The position numbers and the translations under genes were made by a program. DNA of 6,860 bases from Spirochaetales bacterium (GTDB lineage: Bacteria; Spirochaetota; Spirochaetia; Sphaerochaetales; Sphaerochaetaceae): NCBI GenBank assembly GCA_012800465.1, contig JAAZJI010000213.1, positions 1-6,860 on the forward strand, given 5' to 3'. Of the stretch, positions 6,370 through 6,860 are shown piece by piece. Every line of letters starts with the position of its first letter. Position 1 is the first letter of the stretch. The notes below the pieces were generated by a model, which made no database searches, was not told where the DNA came from, and was given only the letters and a program-made list of their open reading frames with translations.

Positions 6370-6705
6370 CCTTCCGCTCTCGGAATTCTCATATTCGAGG
6401 TAGTCGATCTTCCCGGAGATGGAAAATCCGTTGCACCCGGCATGGAGCGAACATATACTGACGGTATGGAAATCGTGTGCAGACACAACACGCTCCAAGG
6501 AGACTGCATACGTTGGGCAGAATGAAACCGGGTCGCCATGCATCCGATCATGATGTGGTCCGATGGCCATTCTTGTAAGCCGTAAAACAACATCCACCTG
6601 CCGATAGGACGGAAAAAGGAGACTGGAATGAGTGATGTGGAAGCGTAAGCGACCAATAAATCCCTCTCCAGTTCAAAGTTGAAACCCGATAGGCTTCTTC
6701 TGTGA
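6370..6705. other. Intergenic stretch with no supported gene
   Basis: Both strands were read. Frames are short or interrupted, lack good ribosome-binding sites, and give no recognisable protein, tRNA or array of repeats. A minus-strand frame covering much of the region also reads across the aspA terminator and into aspA, which argues against it being a gene. Lying between aspA and a transposase fragment, it may be decayed insertion-element or old gene DNA, but I cannot identify any source. Confidence 0.5.
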
Positions 6706-6860
6706 GGCCCAGAATGCAGATCAACCTTGAAAACTATTCGTTTTTCATTAAGCCAGGCGCATGCGACAGTCGACAGGTTCCATGTAACGAAGATGATGGG
6801 AGATGCAGTGGATCAGATCAGAAGACGTGAGATGCGCTCGCAGAATCAAAAGAAAATCAG
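6706..6860 (+). pseudogene. ISL3-family transposase fragment (5' truncated, runs off the right edge)
   Basis: The frame beginning just after a TGA at 6703 stays open to the window end. It encodes 51 residues including QAHATVDRFHVTKMMGDAVD (17-36) followed by QIRRRE. This matches the region around the second catalytic Asp of DDE transposases of the ISL3 family, which typically read like A-x-x-x-x-D-(R/K)-F-H-V-x-K-(x)n-A-(L/V)-D-x-(V/I)-R-R-x-E. The candidate catalytic Asp is D23 of the fragment (codon 6772-6774). In intact members roughly two hundred residues, including a cysteine-rich zinc ribbon, precede this motif. Here the frame is stopped about 22 codons before it, and I see no such N-terminus in any frame back to aspA. 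I therefore call a 5'-truncated or decayed copy. A late start (TTG 6727, or ATG 6793 after the Asp) would not make a full transposase. The family call rests on motif memory only; the downstream part is not visible. Confidence 0.65.

Noticed and set aside
6400..6432. Short plus-strand segment reading VVDLPGDGKSV, resembling the DLP region after the zinc ribbon of ISL3 transposases
   Set aside because: It is in the same frame as the transposase fragment, but there are no matching cysteines around it and several stops intervene. The resemblance is too short to extend the pseudogene.
6195..6656. Minus-strand open frame of about 150 codons downstream of aspA
   Set aside because: It runs through the aspA terminator and into the 3' end of aspA, with no recognisable protein pattern.
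1..6860. CRISPR array, tRNA/rRNA genes, toxin-antitoxin or phage-defence genes
   Set aside because: No regularly spaced repeats, tRNA-like cloverleaf or corresponding protein motifs were seen on either strand.

Overview
The window looks like an ordinary bacterial chromosome segment. It comes from a diderm, saccharolytic, probably anaerobic organism. A spirochaete such as a Sphaerochaeta or Treponema relative is my best guess. The main hint is the binding-protein leader, which ends in FAAGAAE with no lipobox cysteine, a style I associate with spirochaete sugar-binding proteins. This taxonomic call is tentative, and no rRNA or other marker gene is present.

Layout. Positions 1-4555 (minus strand) hold a compact sugar-uptake and sugar-modification operon, read right to left: a secreted solute-binding protein (3305-4555), a MalF/UgpA-type permease (2213-3106), a MalG/UgpE-type permease (1393-2220), a zinc-ligand-less medium-chain dehydrogenase (361-1380), and the first 125 codons of a sugar phosphate isomerase/epimerase that runs off the left edge (1-377). 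Gene junctions are 8-bp and 17-bp overlaps or a 12-bp gap. The exception is a 198-bp gap after the binding-protein gene, which carries a strong GNRA-capped hairpin. No ATP-binding subunit is present, so the transporter needs an ATPase encoded elsewhere.

Positions 4556-4941 are a divergent intergenic region. Next to the operon is an AT-rich, nearly symmetrical palindrome cluster overlapping the likely operon promoter. Beyond it lies a GC-rich, hairpin-rich stretch and then the aspA leader. Positions 4942-6327 (plus strand) encode aspartate ammonia-lyase (AspA), followed by a clear rho-independent terminator (6335-6369). Positions 6370-6705 hold no gene I can support. From 6706 to the right edge there is a fragment resembling the catalytic region of an ISL3-family transposase.

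Working together: the binding protein and two permeases import a carbohydrate, and the dehydrogenase and isomerase/epimerase probably oxidise and rearrange it or a product of it. The substrate cannot be read from the sequence. AspA (aspartate to fumarate plus ammonia) is a separate transcription unit with visibly higher GC. I found no undescribed defence, mobile or RNA system that I can defend. The most useful leads are the operator-like palindrome cluster, the intercistronic hairpin, the unusual dehydrogenase and the transposase remnant.
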